The notes under the pieces are model-generated. The model saw only the letters and a list, made by a program, of their open reading frames with translations, was not told the origin of the DNA and ran no database searches. Of a stretch of 64,000 nt of DNA, positions 33,753-43,361 are shown piece by piece (within the stretch, counting starts at the first letter, position 1; the number at the start of each line of letters is the position of its first letter). The stretch covers positions 1 to 64,000 of the forward strand of contig CAJJNQ010000011.1 of the NCBI GenBank assembly GCA_905193155.1. Reading direction: 5' to 3'. The stretch is from an uncultured Christensenella sp. (GTDB lineage Bacteria > Bacillota > Clostridia > Christensenellales > UBA1750). The position numbers and the translations under genes were made by a program.

Positions 33753-34304
33753 ATGAACAAAGAAAAAGTACTGAAGGAGATCGTGGAATGGGCGTTGACC
33801 ATCATCATTCCTGTGCTGGCGGCGCTGCTGATCCATACTTATCTGTTTACCTTTGCCCGCGTGGACGGCGGCAGCATGCTTGACACCTTCCACAGCAACA
33901 ATATCACCGGCGTTTCCCGTTTGGAATTCCGTATCCATGATCCGCAGCGCGGTCAGATCATCACCTGCCATTATCCAGGCGAGGGGAAAACGCTCTTCAT
34001 CAAGCGCATCATCGGTCTGCCGGGCGAAACGGTGGAACTGAAGGAAGGCAAACTCTATATCAATGGCGAAGAGCTGGTTGAAACCTACATCACCCGCGTC
34101 GATGAGCGGAATTTCGGCCCTTATCAGGTGGGAGAAGACGAATATTTTGTACTGGGCGATAACCGGCCCATCTCCAAGGATAGCCGTATGGTCGGCTGTA
34201 TCAGCCGGGATGATCTTTACGGTCTGGTGATGTTTGTGGCTTATCCCTTTGACGAGATCCGCAGCACGATGGAACTGCCGCTTTATCATTCCATTGGGGA
34301 ATAG
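33753..34304 (+). CDS. lepB: Type I signal peptidase, second copy
   Basis: A 183-residue S26 signal peptidase with one N-terminal membrane helix (about 12-33), catalytic Ser41 (VDGGSMLDT), Lys84 (LFIKRIIGLPGETVE) and box E VLGDNRPISKDSR. It differs substantially from the upstream copy, so this is an old duplication or separate acquisition; the two may divide substrates as multiple Sip proteins do in bacilli. Confidence 0.92.
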   Translation: MNKEKVLKEIVEWALTIIIPVLAALLIHTYLFTFARVDGGSMLDTFHSNNITGVSRLEFRIHDPQRGQIITCHYPGEGKTLFIKRIIGLPGETVELKEGKLYINGEELVETYITRVDERNFGPYQVGEDEYFVLGDNRPISKDSRMVGCISRDDLYGLVMFVAYPFDEIRSTMELPLYHSIGE

Positions 34305-34327
34305 GAAAAAAAGAGGGCGGAGCAGTC

Positions 34328-34743
34328 GTGAGAAAAAAGATCTAGAAAATCATTGAGGTTGCGGGAAAAGGCAATCATGCAAGTATGATTTATGCTGATC
34401 TGCATTGCGACGAGCATTTTTCCCTCATGATTTAAGCAAACCAACGCGTTTTTTTCAGCGGCTGGATCGGATCACCGTCGCGGTGTTTATCGTGGACGAT
34501 CTGCTGTCCATACTGCCGTCGGTCGCGGTGCTGAACTCCGGTTTTAAGCGCTTTCGTTTGTTCAGACTGAATAAGGCATGAAGACTGCTGCGGTATTCCA
34601 AGCGCTTCAATCTCATCATGTCTGCGATTCGGCGGGAGCGTCGGGCGCTGCCGACGGGAATTATCACCGCCGGATATAGGAGCGAGCTTGTCAGGCCTGC
34701 GGAAGATGGGCAGAGGAAATCAACGGAAGTAGAAAAGGAATAA
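34328..34743 (+). pseudogene. Decayed voltage-gated ion channel (potassium-channel-like)
   Basis: From GTG 34328 the frame reads RKKI, stop (TAG 34343), then KIIEVAGKGNHASMIYADL, the usual start of small bacterial six-helix ion channels. Further on, a frame encodes DDLLSILPSVAVLN and FKRFRLFRLNKA, stop (TGA), then RLLRYSKRFNLIMSAIRRERRALPTGI, the S3-S4 voltage-sensor helices and S4-S5 linker. Most of S1-S2 and the whole pore with the selectivity filter are missing, so the gene has suffered deletions as well as nonsense mutations. Confidence 0.7.
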
Positions 34744-34748
34744 GAGAA

Positions 34749-36299
34749 ATGCTGAATTTATACGATACGACGCTGCGCGACGGCGCGCAGGGGCAATCTG
34801 TAACCTTCTCGCTTCAGGACAAGGAGCAGGTGATTCAGCGCTTGGACGAGGTGGGAATGCACTTCATCGAGGCAGGCAACCCCGCCAGCAATCCCAGGGA
34901 CGCAGAACTCTATGAGAGAATGCGCACCCAGCCGCTGAAAAACGCAAAACTGGTGGCCTTTGGCTCCACGCGCCGCGTGGGGGCGGAGGCACACGCCGAC
35001 GCCGGGCTGAACGTGCTGGCCAATGTCGGTTGTCAACACGTCGCCATTTTCGGAAAATCCTGGGATTTTCATGTGCGGGAGGTGCTGCACACCACCTTGC
35101 AGGAAAACCTCAACATGATTGCCGATTCGGTGCGGTTCCTCTGTCAGGCGGGCAAGACCGTGTTCTTTGACGCGGAGCATTTCTTTGACGGTTATGCCGC
35201 CAACCCGCGCTATGCGATGGAAACTCTGCAGGCGGCGAGCGACGCGGGGGCGCAGTTCCTCGTGCTGTGCGATACCAATGGGGGCACGCTGCCGGAGGAC
35301 ATCCGCAATACCGTCAGGGCGGCGGCAGAGCGCTTTCCCGGCAAGATCGGCATTCATTGCCACAATGACAGCGGCGTAGCCGCCGCAGGTTCGCTGACCG
35401 CCGTGCGCATGGGGGCGACCATGGTGCAGGGTACGGTCAACGGTCTGGGCGAGCGCTGCGGCAACACCGATCTTTGCACCGTGATTCCCAATCTCGTGCT
35501 CAAAATGGGGATTGATTGTTTCCCTAATCTGCCGCTTTTGACCTCGCTTTCCAAATTTGTCAGCTCCGTGGCCAATCTCTCCCATGATCCGCGCCTGCCC
35601 TTCGTGGGGCAGTCCGCCTTTACGCATAAAGCGGGAATGCACATCGACGGCGTGCTGAAAAACCCGCATACCTTCGAGCACATCAGCCCGGATGCGGTGG
35701 GCAACAGCCGCTCCTTCGTCATCTCCGATCTGGCGGGGCGCAACAGCCTGATGGGCCGCATCCATTCCGTCGATCCGACGGTGGAAAAGGACTCCCCCAT
35801 CGTCGAACACATCTTCAACAAGCTCAAGCAAATGGAGTTTGAAGGCTATCAATTCGAGGATGCGGACGATTCGTTTACGCTGATGGTGCGCAAGCAGCTG
35901 GGGCAGTACCGCAGCTTTTACGAGGTGCTGGATTTTCAGGTGTTCTGTCAGCGGCCGGAGGACATCACCTGCACCGTGGCTACCATCAAGGTGCGCGTGG
36001 GCAATCAGGTGGAAATCACCGCTGCTGAGGGGGACGGTCCCGTCAACGCGCTCGACTGCGCGCTGCGCCGCGTGCTGACCATCTTCTATCCGCAGCTCAA
36101 AAGGCTGAAGCTTGTGGACTTTAAGGTGCGCGTGGTCGATTCCGACGGCGGAACGGCTTCGCGCGTGCGCGTCTACATCCGCTCGACCGACGGTGAGCAC
36201 ACCTTCGGTACCGTGGGCGTCTCCACGTCTATTTTGCAGGCGGCCTGGACGGCGCTGGTGGATTCCATCGATGCGATGCTGCTGTGTAACCCCAGTTGA
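34749..36299 (+). CDS. cimA: Citramalate synthase
   Basis: A 516-residue enzyme of the LeuA/CimA family that condenses acetyl-CoA and pyruvate to (R)-citramalate, an isoleucine route independent of threonine. The TIM-barrel start has YDTTLRDGAQGQSVTFS; the metal-binding HXH is in GIHCHNDSGVAAA; GNTDLCTVIPNL and FVGQSAFTHKAGMHIDGV are conserved. Length and SFVISDLAGRNSL with a C-terminal LeuA_dimer regulatory domain fit the long CimA type rather than isopropylmalate synthase. No other ile/leu genes are close by. Confidence 0.85.
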   Translation: MLNLYDTTLRDGAQGQSVTFSLQDKEQVIQRLDEVGMHFIEAGNPASNPRDAELYERMRTQPLKNAKLVAFGSTRRVGAEAHADAGLNVLANVGCQHVAIFGKSWDFHVREVLHTTLQENLNMIADSVRFLCQAGKTVFFDAEHFFDGYAANPRYAMETLQAASDAGAQFLVLCDTNGGTLPEDIRNTVRAAAERFPGKIGIHCHNDSGVAAAGSLTAVRMGATMVQGTVNGLGERCGNTDLCTVIPNLVLKMGIDCFPNLPLLTSLSKFVSSVANLSHDPRLPFVGQSAFTHKAGMHIDGVLKNPHTFEHISPDAVGNSRSFVISDLAGRNSLMGRIHSVDPTVEKDSPIVEHIFNKLKQMEFEGYQFEDADDSFTLMVRKQLGQYRSFYEVLDFQVFCQRPEDITCTVATIKVRVGNQVEITAAEGDGPVNALDCALRRVLTIFYPQLKRLKLVDFKVRVVDSDGGTASRVRVYIRSTDGEHTFGTVGVSTSILQAAWTALVDSIDAMLLCNPS

Positions 36300-36325
36300 T
36301 AAAACATTAGCGAGGATCAAATTCC

Positions 36326-36853
36326 ATGGAATGGATTCGGCATACGAGCTGGGACGGGCGCATGGAGCGCGCGATGGCGCTCTACCACACGAGCTTTCCC
36401 ATCAACGAACAGCGAACCGATGCGGATCATAAGGCCGCACTGGAGGATGAGCGGTTTTACTGCCTGAGCGCCTGGGAGGGCGAGAATTTCCTCGGCCTGC
36501 TGTTTTGCTGGAAGATGAAAGAATTGTTTTATGTAGAACATTTTGCGGTAAATACACAGATGCGCGGCAGTGGGATCGGCTCCCGGCTGCTGGCGGATTT
36601 CTGTAAGGATAAGCCTCTGGTGCTGCTGGAAATCGACCCGCCGCAGGACGAGATTTCTCAAAGGCGGCTGCGTTTTTACGAGCGGCTGGGCTTTGTGCAG
36701 AATCCTTATCCGCACCGGCATCCGCCCTACCGCAGGGGATTCGAGGCGCATCCGCTGCGCGTGATGACCTGGCCGAGGGCGGCCTCTCGGCAGGAATACG
36801 ACGGTTTTTTTGACGAGCTGGGAAACAGCGTGATGCAGTATGCACAGAAATAA
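36326..36853 (+). CDS. GNAT family N-acetyltransferase
   Basis: A 175-residue protein with the acetyl-CoA-binding fold: YVEHFAVNTQMRGSGIGSRLLADF carries the R/Q-x-x-G-x-G/A loop (RGSGIG, about residues 80-85), followed by LVLLEIDPPQDEISQRRLRFYERLGFVQNP. The substrate cannot be predicted. GAGGA lies ten bases before the ATG. It follows citramalate synthase by 26 bases and is probably cotranscribed. Confidence 0.75.
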   Translation: MEWIRHTSWDGRMERAMALYHTSFPINEQRTDADHKAALEDERFYCLSAWEGENFLGLLFCWKMKELFYVEHFAVNTQMRGSGIGSRLLADFCKDKPLVLLEIDPPQDEISQRRLRFYERLGFVQNPYPHRHPPYRRGFEAHPLRVMTWPRAASRQEYDGFFDELGNSVMQYAQK

Positions 36854-36887
36854 ACAGAACAAAATGGAAAACGGAGGGTGCTGACAA

Positions 36888-37847
36888 ATGGGCAAGAGAA
36901 TCTGCGTGGTGGGCTGTGATCTGGGGCCGGAACCCATGAATTACCTGCGGGAGCAGTTTCCCGAGTTTGAATTCCTGAGCTATCCCCGGAACGCAAAAGT
37001 GCCGGATGAGGTGCTGGCCAGCGCCGAAGTGCTGATGAACTACGGAGATAAGAGCCAGATCGCCCCGGCAAAGAACGTCAAATACATCCATACCATCTCC
37101 GCCGGCATTGACGGCTACATCGATGAGGTGGACCGCTGCCACGGCAGCAGTCTGCCTGTCTCCAACGGCGCGGGCGTTTATGCCGACGCGGTGGGCGAGC
37201 ACGTCATCGCGCTGCTGATGGCGGTGATGCACGGCATTCCCGCCTCGGTAGAAAACATGAAAGAGAAAAAGTGGCCGTTCATCCCGATGCTGGGCAATGT
37301 CAACGGCAAGACCGCCGCGGTGCTGGGCACGGGCGATATCGGCAGCAATGCCGCGCGCATCGTCAGGGCCATGGGCGCAAAGGTGCTGGGCTACAAGCTC
37401 CATCCCTGCGAACCCTTTGAGCCATATGATGAGATTTATACCGGCGGGGACGGGCTGGACGCGGTTTTAGGCAAGGCCGATCTTGTGCTGATCTGCCTGC
37501 CCGGTTCGCCCTATACCAAGAACCTGATCGACGCGCGCCGCATCGGCCTGATGAAGGACGGCGCAGTGGTCGTCAACATCGGCAGAGGATCCATCCTCAA
37601 CACCGGGGCGCTGATGGACGCGCTGAAATCCGGCCACATTGCCGCGGAGGGGCTGGACGTGACCGATCCCGAGCCGCTGCCGCCGGAGCATCCGCTGTGG
37701 GACTGCCCCAACGTGCTCATCACGCCGCATATCTCCGGCTTGGGCGCGTCCAAGCAGAAGCATGCCGAGTGGTTTGCGGAGAACCTGCGCGCCTATATCG
37801 AGGGCCGTCCGCTGCCCGGCGCGGTGAACCGCGAGATGAAGTATTGA
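36888..37847 (+). CDS. D-isomer-specific 2-hydroxyacid dehydrogenase
   Basis: A 319-residue NAD-dependent dehydrogenase. The nucleotide-binding motif is AAVLGTGDIGSNAARIVRAMG (about residues 142-162); the catalytic Arg lies in VVNIGRGSILNT, the Glu in LDVTDPEPLPPEHPLW and the His in ITPHISGLG. Similar to phosphoglycerate, hydroxypyruvate and lactate dehydrogenases, so the substrate is open. GGAGGG precedes the ATG. Confidence 0.82.
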   Translation: MGKRICVVGCDLGPEPMNYLREQFPEFEFLSYPRNAKVPDEVLASAEVLMNYGDKSQIAPAKNVKYIHTISAGIDGYIDEVDRCHGSSLPVSNGAGVYADAVGEHVIALLMAVMHGIPASVENMKEKKWPFIPMLGNVNGKTAAVLGTGDIGSNAARIVRAMGAKVLGYKLHPCEPFEPYDEIYTGGDGLDAVLGKADLVLICLPGSPYTKNLIDARRIGLMKDGAVVVNIGRGSILNTGALMDALKSGHIAAEGLDVTDPEPLPPEHPLWDCPNVLITPHISGLGASKQKHAEWFAENLRAYIEGRPLPGAVNREMKY

Positions 37848-37908
37848 CGTGTGAACAGCCCGCCCTTGGTCAAGGAAAACCGAATACTTGAAACAAGGAG
37901 GGGTTTCG

Positions 37909-38700
37909 ATGAAATTGGAATTTGTCAATCCGGGATTTTCGTATAGCCTGGACAGCATGATGCTGTTTGAGGAGAGCAATCAGAGCGACTGGTGGCGGGA
38001 CGCCAACTTCTATTTCTATCCGATGCTGAAAAAGGAAGAGCTCCGCGCGCTGCCTATGTCGGAGAGAAGAGCGTATTATCAAAGCAAGCTGGAGCCGTTT
38101 TGGGTAGAAAAGCAGACGGAGTTTGCCGAAAAGCTGGATCGGTGGAACGCGCACTGGCAAAAGCACGAGGGCGTGATTGCGCAGGCGCTTTCCGAAGGCT
38201 TTGACAGGGATTTATCCGGAAAGTTGGAGAAAATACAGGGGCGCATGGCGCTGGGCAATGTTTGCCCGCGGTTTTTGGAGCAGCAGGCGTTCGATGTGTT
38301 CTGGATGAACAGCGAGCGCGGCGCGATGGGCATTTCGATGCACGAGATCACGCATTTTATCTGGTTTGACACATGGAACAAGCACTTTGGCGACGCTCCT
38401 GCGGAATACGAGCAGCCGAATCTGAAGTGGATCTTAAGCGAGATGGCGGTGTATCCTTTCCTCAGCGACCCGCGGCTGATTCCGCTCAATCCCTATTATC
38501 CGGAAGAGAAGGGCGGCTGCGTTTATCCCTACTTTTACAACATGAAGCTGGAAGGTGCGCCGGTGCTCGAAACGCTGCGCAGAATGCACCGGGAAAACAG
38601 CCTGACGGACTTTATGGAAGCTGCTTATGCTTACTGCCAGCTGCATGAAAGCGAAATCCGCGCACACATCGCCGCGGAAGAGAGCAAAGAGATATCATAA
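37909..38700 (+). CDS. Unrecognised protein with an HEXXH zinc-protease motif
   Basis: A 263-residue protein without signal peptide or membrane segment. Residues 145-149 read HEITH within a helical context (GISMHEITHFIWFDTW), and a glutamate in LKWILSEMAVYPFL (Glu178) is placed as the third ligand of gluzincin-type metallopeptidases. The N-terminal half is charged and helical. AAGGAGGGG gives a strong ribosome-binding site. I do not recognise a named family. It lies between a dehydrogenase and the GH43/GH2 genes, with short gaps, but no functional link is evident. Confidence 0.6.
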   Translation: MKLEFVNPGFSYSLDSMMLFEESNQSDWWRDANFYFYPMLKKEELRALPMSERRAYYQSKLEPFWVEKQTEFAEKLDRWNAHWQKHEGVIAQALSEGFDRDLSGKLEKIQGRMALGNVCPRFLEQQAFDVFWMNSERGAMGISMHEITHFIWFDTWNKHFGDAPAEYEQPNLKWILSEMAVYPFLSDPRLIPLNPYYPEEKGGCVYPYFYNMKLEGAPVLETLRRMHRENSLTDFMEAAYAYCQLHESEIRAHIAAEESKEIS

Positions 38701-38721
38701 AAAAACAGGAGGAACCAGCAG

Positions 38722-40191
38722 ATGACGCATTTTAAGAATCCAATTATTCCGGGATTCTATCCCGACCCCAGCGTTTGCCGCGTGGGAGAGGACTATTATC
38801 TGGTAACTTCGACGTTTGAATTCTTCCCCGGCGTGCCGGTGTTCCACAGCAAGGATCTGGTGCATTGGGAGCAGATCGGGCATTGCCTGACCCGTGCCTC
38901 CCAGCTGCCGCTGAAGGAGGCCAAGCCCTCCGGCGGCATCTTCGCCCCCACCATCCGCTGGCACGACGGCGTGTTCTACATGGTCACGACCAACGTCTCC
39001 TGCAGCGGGAACTTCTATGTTTCCGCGACCGATCCTGCGGGCGAATGGAGCGACCCGATCTATGTCGATCAGGCGGGCATCGACCCTTCCCTGCTGTTTG
39101 ACGACGACGGAAAGGTTTATTTCCTCTCCAACGGAAACGGCGACATGAGCATCTGCGAAATCGACATCCGCACCGGCAAAAAGCTCGCGCCCACTCGCTC
39201 CACCTGGCGCGGCACCGGCGGACGCTATCCCGAAGCGCCGCATCTTTACAAGATCGACGGGATGTACTACATGATGATCGCGGAAGGCGGAACCGAATAC
39301 GGCCACATGGAGACGATTGCAAGAAGTGCATCGCCCTACGGACCGTGGGAGCCTTCGCCCCGCAACCCGATCCTGACTAACCGCAATACCGAAGCGGATA
39401 TGCCCATTCAGGCGACGGGCCATGCAGACCTTGTGCAGACCCAGAACGGCGATTGGTATGCCGTGTTCCTCGCCTTCCGCACGTCGCAGCAGTATTTCCA
39501 TCATCTAGGCAGAGAAACCTATCTTGCGCCCGTTCAGTGGGAGGACGGTTTCCCCTACATCGGCACCTGCCCGCTGGAGGGCGACGTCAATTTGCCGGAA
39601 TGCCCCGTTGCAGCGCACAGCCCCGTCACGGATTTCCATTCGCAGGGGCTGGAATGGGTGATGCTGCGCGAGCCGAACGCAGAGCTTTATCAGTTCACCG
39701 ATCACGGTCTGCTGCTCCAGGGTGTGGCGGAAAACCTCAACGCCTTTAATCCCACCCTGCTGATGCGCCGCCAGCAGCACTTTGACATGGCGTGCAGCAC
39801 CACAGTGGCCTTTGAGCCGCGCCTGCATGAAGAAGCGGGCTTGACCGCCTTCTATAACCTCGAAACGCATTACGAAATCTTCCTGACCCGCACGCAGCTC
39901 GGCCGCCGCGTACAGGTGCGCCGCATCATCGGGGACATGGAGATGCTGGCGGCGGATCTTCCCGCACCGGCGGGCGACGTCACCTTCGGCCTGGAGGCGG
40001 ATAAGCTGCACTATACCTTCCTGTGCAACGGCCAGCCCGTCTGCACGGCGGAGACGCGCTTCCTCTCCACGGAGGCTACGCCCAGCTCCTTCACGGGCGT
40101 GATGCTCGGCCTCTATGCCACCGGCAACGGCCGCAAGTGCGGGGAAAAGGCGCGCTTTGATCATTTCACCTATCAGCCCAAGGGCTGGTAA
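38722..40191 (+). CDS. GH43 glycoside hydrolase (beta-xylosidase/alpha-L-arabinofuranosidase type)
   Basis: A 489-residue intracellular enzyme. The five-bladed propeller catalytic residues are visible: Asp in PGFYPDPSVCR, Asp in GIDPSLLFDDDGKVYFLS and Glu in GRYPEAPHLYKIDG. A C-terminal beta-sandwich of about 190 residues (from FHSQGLEWVMLREP) is the extension seen in GH43 xylosidases of subfamilies 11/12. It should release xylose or arabinose from short oligosaccharides. GGAGG precedes the ATG. Confidence 0.87.
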   Translation: MTHFKNPIIPGFYPDPSVCRVGEDYYLVTSTFEFFPGVPVFHSKDLVHWEQIGHCLTRASQLPLKEAKPSGGIFAPTIRWHDGVFYMVTTNVSCSGNFYVSATDPAGEWSDPIYVDQAGIDPSLLFDDDGKVYFLSNGNGDMSICEIDIRTGKKLAPTRSTWRGTGGRYPEAPHLYKIDGMYYMMIAEGGTEYGHMETIARSASPYGPWEPSPRNPILTNRNTEADMPIQATGHADLVQTQNGDWYAVFLAFRTSQQYFHHLGRETYLAPVQWEDGFPYIGTCPLEGDVNLPECPVAAHSPVTDFHSQGLEWVMLREPNAELYQFTDHGLLLQGVAENLNAFNPTLLMRRQQHFDMACSTTVAFEPRLHEEAGLTAFYNLETHYEIFLTRTQLGRRVQVRRIIGDMEMLAADLPAPAGDVTFGLEADKLHYTFLCNGQPVCTAETRFLSTEATPSSFTGVMLGLYATGNGRKCGEKARFDHFTYQPKGW

Positions 40192-40242
40192 AAAACGGCG
40201 GATCCGTCCGTCAAAATTACATACCGGGCAAACATTGTTGCA

Positions 40243-40271
40243 TTGACTTGACGTTGTTTCCGTGACACAAT
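40243..40271 (+). promoter_or_regulatory. Promoter candidate for the GH2 gene
   Basis: TTGACT (40243-40248) and CACAAT (40266-40271) with 17-base spacing, about 40 bases before the GH2 start. Confidence 0.45.
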
Positions 40272-40312
40272 GACATTGGATGAAACCATTGAATAACAGG
40301 GAGGCAAAGAAG

Positions 40313-43273
40313 ATGGATTTTAAAGCTTATCTGGAAAATCCTCAACTCCTTCACGAGGGCACGGAGCCCAACCGTTCGTATGTCATTCCCTACTTTGCCC
40401 ACCGGCCGGAGAGTATTCAAACCCGGCTGGATTCCGACCGCGTGACACCGCTTTCCGGCGAATGGGACTTTCATTTCTATGAGAGCATTCAGGGGCTGGA
40501 AGAAAACGCGCTGCTGGAGGAAACTGAATTTGTGACCATGCCGGTGCCGTCGGTCTGGCAGACCCACGGCTACGATGCGCATCAGTATACCAATGTCCGC
40601 TACCCCATCCCCTATGATCCGCCCTTTGTGCCGGACAAGAACCCCTGCGCGCTGTATGTCAAGCGCCTGAACCTGCACAAGGTCTCCGGGATGGTGTATC
40701 ACTTGAACTTTGAAGGCGTGGATTCCGCATTCTTCGTCTGGGTCAACGGCGCATATGCCGGTTTCTCCGGCGTGCCGCACTCCACTTCGGAATTCGATAT
40801 CACCGGTCATCTGCTGGAAAACGGCAACGAAATCCGCGTGCTGGTGGTCAAGTGGTCCAGCGGCACTTATGCCGAGGATCAGGATAAATTCCGCATGAGC
40901 GGCATCTTCCGCGACGTCTACTTGTTAGAGCGTCCGCGCGCCCGCGTGCGCGATTTCACCGTCCGCACCAAGCTGGCGGGCGGCAAGGCGCATATCGAAG
41001 TCGATCTGGACACCACCGCGCCGGTGAATGTGGAATATACGCTGAAGGACGGCGGCAGCGTCGTAGCGTCCGGCAAGGCCGTAGAAAACAAGATCGGTTT
41101 TGTGCTCGACACGCCCAAGCTCTGGAACGCCGAGACGCCGAACCTTTATGACCTGACGCTGGAAACTGAAATGGAAAAACTCTCCACCGCCGTGGGCGTG
41201 CGCGAGGTGTCCATCGAAAACCGCGTCGTCAAGCTCAACGGAAAGCCCATCAAGTTCCGCGGTGCGAACCGCCACGACAGCTCGCCCGTGAACGGCTTTG
41301 CCGTGACCTATGACGAGATGCTGCGCGACCTGAGCTTGATGAAACAGCACAATATCAACGCCGTGCGCACCAGCCACTACCCCAACAGCCCGTATTTCTA
41401 TGAGCTGTGCGATCAGCTCGGCCTGTATGTCATTGATGAGAGCGATATCGAGATGCACGGCGTGGTGAACTGCTTCGGCGAATACAACGAGAGCGATTTT
41501 GCGCTGTTGGCAGAAGATCCGATGTATGAAAAGACCGTGCTCGACCGCGTGCAGCGCTGCGTTATTCGTGACAAGAACCGCCCCTGCGTGCTGATCTGGT
41601 CAATGGGCAACGAATCGGGCTACGGTCAGAACTTCATCAAGGCGGCCAAGTGGGTCAAGGAAAATGAGCCCACGCGTCTGCTGCACTATGAAGGCGGCAC
41701 CAACGGCATCGGCGATCCCAAGGGAAATCAGGACATCGACCTGTACAGCCGGATGTATCCACAGCTGGACTTCATCCGCGAATACTGCGAAAATCCCCAA
41801 AACGATAAGCCTTTGATCCTCTGTGAGTACATCCACGCCATGGGCAACGGCCCCGGAGACGCAGAGGATTATCAGGAATTGATCGATAAATACGAGAATT
41901 TCTGCGGCGGCTTTGTCTGGGAATGGTGCGATCATGCCATTTACATGGGCCGCACCAAGACCGGCAAGGAGATGTATTTCTACGGCGGCGACTTTGACGA
42001 GGTCGTGGACGACGGTAACTTCTGCATGGACGGTCTGGTCTACCCCGACCGCACGCCGCACACCGGCCTGATCGAATACAAGAACGTCATCCGCCCGCTG
42101 CGCGCCGTGGAATACGATCCCAAGCATCACGCCGTGCTGCTGCGCAACCAGAAGGCGTTCCAGAACGCCGAGGACTTTGCTGCTGTGCAGTGCGTCTACA
42201 TGGCGGACGGCGTGGACGTGGAGTCGCTGGAGGTGCCGGAGGTTTCGATCCCCGCCGGAGAAGAAAAGTGGATTCAGCTCCCCGGCAGCGCGCCGGAAGG
42301 ACAGCTCGTCCACGCGCGCCTGATCTACCGCGCGCTCAAGGACACCGCCTGCTTCCCTGCGGGACACGAGTTGGGGCACGATCAGATTACCCTCTGCGAT
42401 GAAAAGAAAGAAGCATTCGTCCCTGAAAAAGGAGAATTTGAAATCACCCGCGACGCAAAGTCCGTCACGGTTCGCGGCAAGGATTTCTGTCATGTGTTCG
42501 ATGCGGAAACGGGCGCGCCTGCACAGCTGACCGCGCACAACCAGCCGCTGCTGGCTAAACCGGCTCAGTGGAACATCTGGCGCGCACCGGTCGACAACGA
42601 TCGCAGTACTGCGGTGGATCTCTACCGCATGGGCTATGATCGCATGACCGTCAAGGTCTATGATTTCGACGCGGTGGTGCGCAGGGGCTGCGCCGTGCTG
42701 CACGTGCTGCTCTCCCTCTCCTCGGTATCCGCCGCGCGCATTGCCGAGGTGGACGTGACCTATACCATCGACGGCGCTGGCCGCGTTGCCATCGACGGGA
42801 CGATGCGCAAAGCCTTCGCCCGTATGCCCGATCTGCCCCGCTTCGGCCTGCGCTTCTTCCTCAAGCCCGGCATGGAGAAGGTGCATTACCTTGGCTACGG
42901 TCCCACCGAAAGCTATGTCGATAAGCACCGCGCAGCCTGGCTGGGCCGCTTCGACGCGGCGGTGGACGACCTGTATGAGGACTACCTGAAGCCCCAGGAG
43001 AACGGCAGCCACTTCGGCACGCGCGAGCTCTGGGTGTGCGGCGCGGGCAGCGAGCTGTGCGTCACCGGCGAATTCTCCTTCAACGCTTCGCACTATACGC
43101 AGGAGGAGCTGACGAAGAAGCGCCACAACTTTGAGCTGGAAAAGGTTCCGGAAACCGTGCTCTGCCTCGACTTTGCACACTCCGGCCTCGGCTCCAACAG
43201 CTGCGGTCCCAAGCTGCTGGAAAAATACCACCTGCCGGAAAAGGTGGATTTCCACTGCGTCATTACGCTGTAA
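40313..43273 (+). CDS. lacZ: GH2 beta-galactosidase
   Basis: A 986-residue LacZ-type enzyme that cleaves beta-galactosides in the cytosol. The jelly-roll domain begins with NRSYVIPYFA and PLSGEWDFHFYES; the TIM barrel holds RGANRHDSSPVNGFAVTYDEMLRDL, acid/base Glu in LIWSMGNESGYGQ and nucleophile Glu in LILCEYIHAMGNGPGD; the C-terminal Bgal_small domain has the family pattern APVDNDRS and GYGPTESYVDKHRAA. Near-full E. coli LacZ size. ATG at 40313 is favoured by AGGGAGG at eight bases over ATG 40280. Confidence 0.93.
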   Translation: MDFKAYLENPQLLHEGTEPNRSYVIPYFAHRPESIQTRLDSDRVTPLSGEWDFHFYESIQGLEENALLEETEFVTMPVPSVWQTHGYDAHQYTNVRYPIPYDPPFVPDKNPCALYVKRLNLHKVSGMVYHLNFEGVDSAFFVWVNGAYAGFSGVPHSTSEFDITGHLLENGNEIRVLVVKWSSGTYAEDQDKFRMSGIFRDVYLLERPRARVRDFTVRTKLAGGKAHIEVDLDTTAPVNVEYTLKDGGSVVASGKAVENKIGFVLDTPKLWNAETPNLYDLTLETEMEKLSTAVGVREVSIENRVVKLNGKPIKFRGANRHDSSPVNGFAVTYDEMLRDLSLMKQHNINAVRTSHYPNSPYFYELCDQLGLYVIDESDIEMHGVVNCFGEYNESDFALLAEDPMYEKTVLDRVQRCVIRDKNRPCVLIWSMGNESGYGQNFIKAAKWVKENEPTRLLHYEGGTNGIGDPKGNQDIDLYSRMYPQLDFIREYCENPQNDKPLILCEYIHAMGNGPGDAEDYQELIDKYENFCGGFVWEWCDHAIYMGRTKTGKEMYFYGGDFDEVVDDGNFCMDGLVYPDRTPHTGLIEYKNVIRPLRAVEYDPKHHAVLLRNQKAFQNAEDFAAVQCVYMADGVDVESLEVPEVSIPAGEEKWIQLPGSAPEGQLVHARLIYRALKDTACFPAGHELGHDQITLCDEKKEAFVPEKGEFEITRDAKSVTVRGKDFCHVFDAETGAPAQLTAHNQPLLAKPAQWNIWRAPVDNDRSTAVDLYRMGYDRMTVKVYDFDAVVRRGCAVLHVLLSLSSVSAARIAEVDVTYTIDGAGRVAIDGTMRKAFARMPDLPRFGLRFFLKPGMEKVHYLGYGPTESYVDKHRAAWLGRFDAAVDDLYEDYLKPQENGSHFGTRELWVCGAGSELCVTGEFSFNASHYTQEELTKKRHNFELEKVPETVLCLDFAHSGLGSNSCGPKLLEKYHLPEKVDFHCVITL

Positions 43274-43281
43274 ATCTGCAT

Positions 43282-43323
43282 AAAAAAGGAGAGCGGAGAG
43301 CAATCTCACGTTCTCCTTTTTTG
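43282..43323 (+). terminator. Terminator after the GH2 gene
   Basis: An A6GGAGA arm pairs with TCTCCT6 around an inner GAGA/TCTC stem, running into T residues. Confidence 0.75.
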
Positions 43324-43361
43324 TTCTTTATTCGTAGGGACTAAACCCTTTTAGAGAAAAT

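Noticed and set aside
34758..36320. 520-codon open frame on the - strand opposite cimA
   Set aside because: Antisense shadow caused by codon bias of cimA; no motif or start signal.
41600..43309. 569-codon open frame on the - strand opposite the GH2 gene
   Set aside because: Antisense shadow of a clearly identified beta-galactosidase; composition is unlike a real protein.
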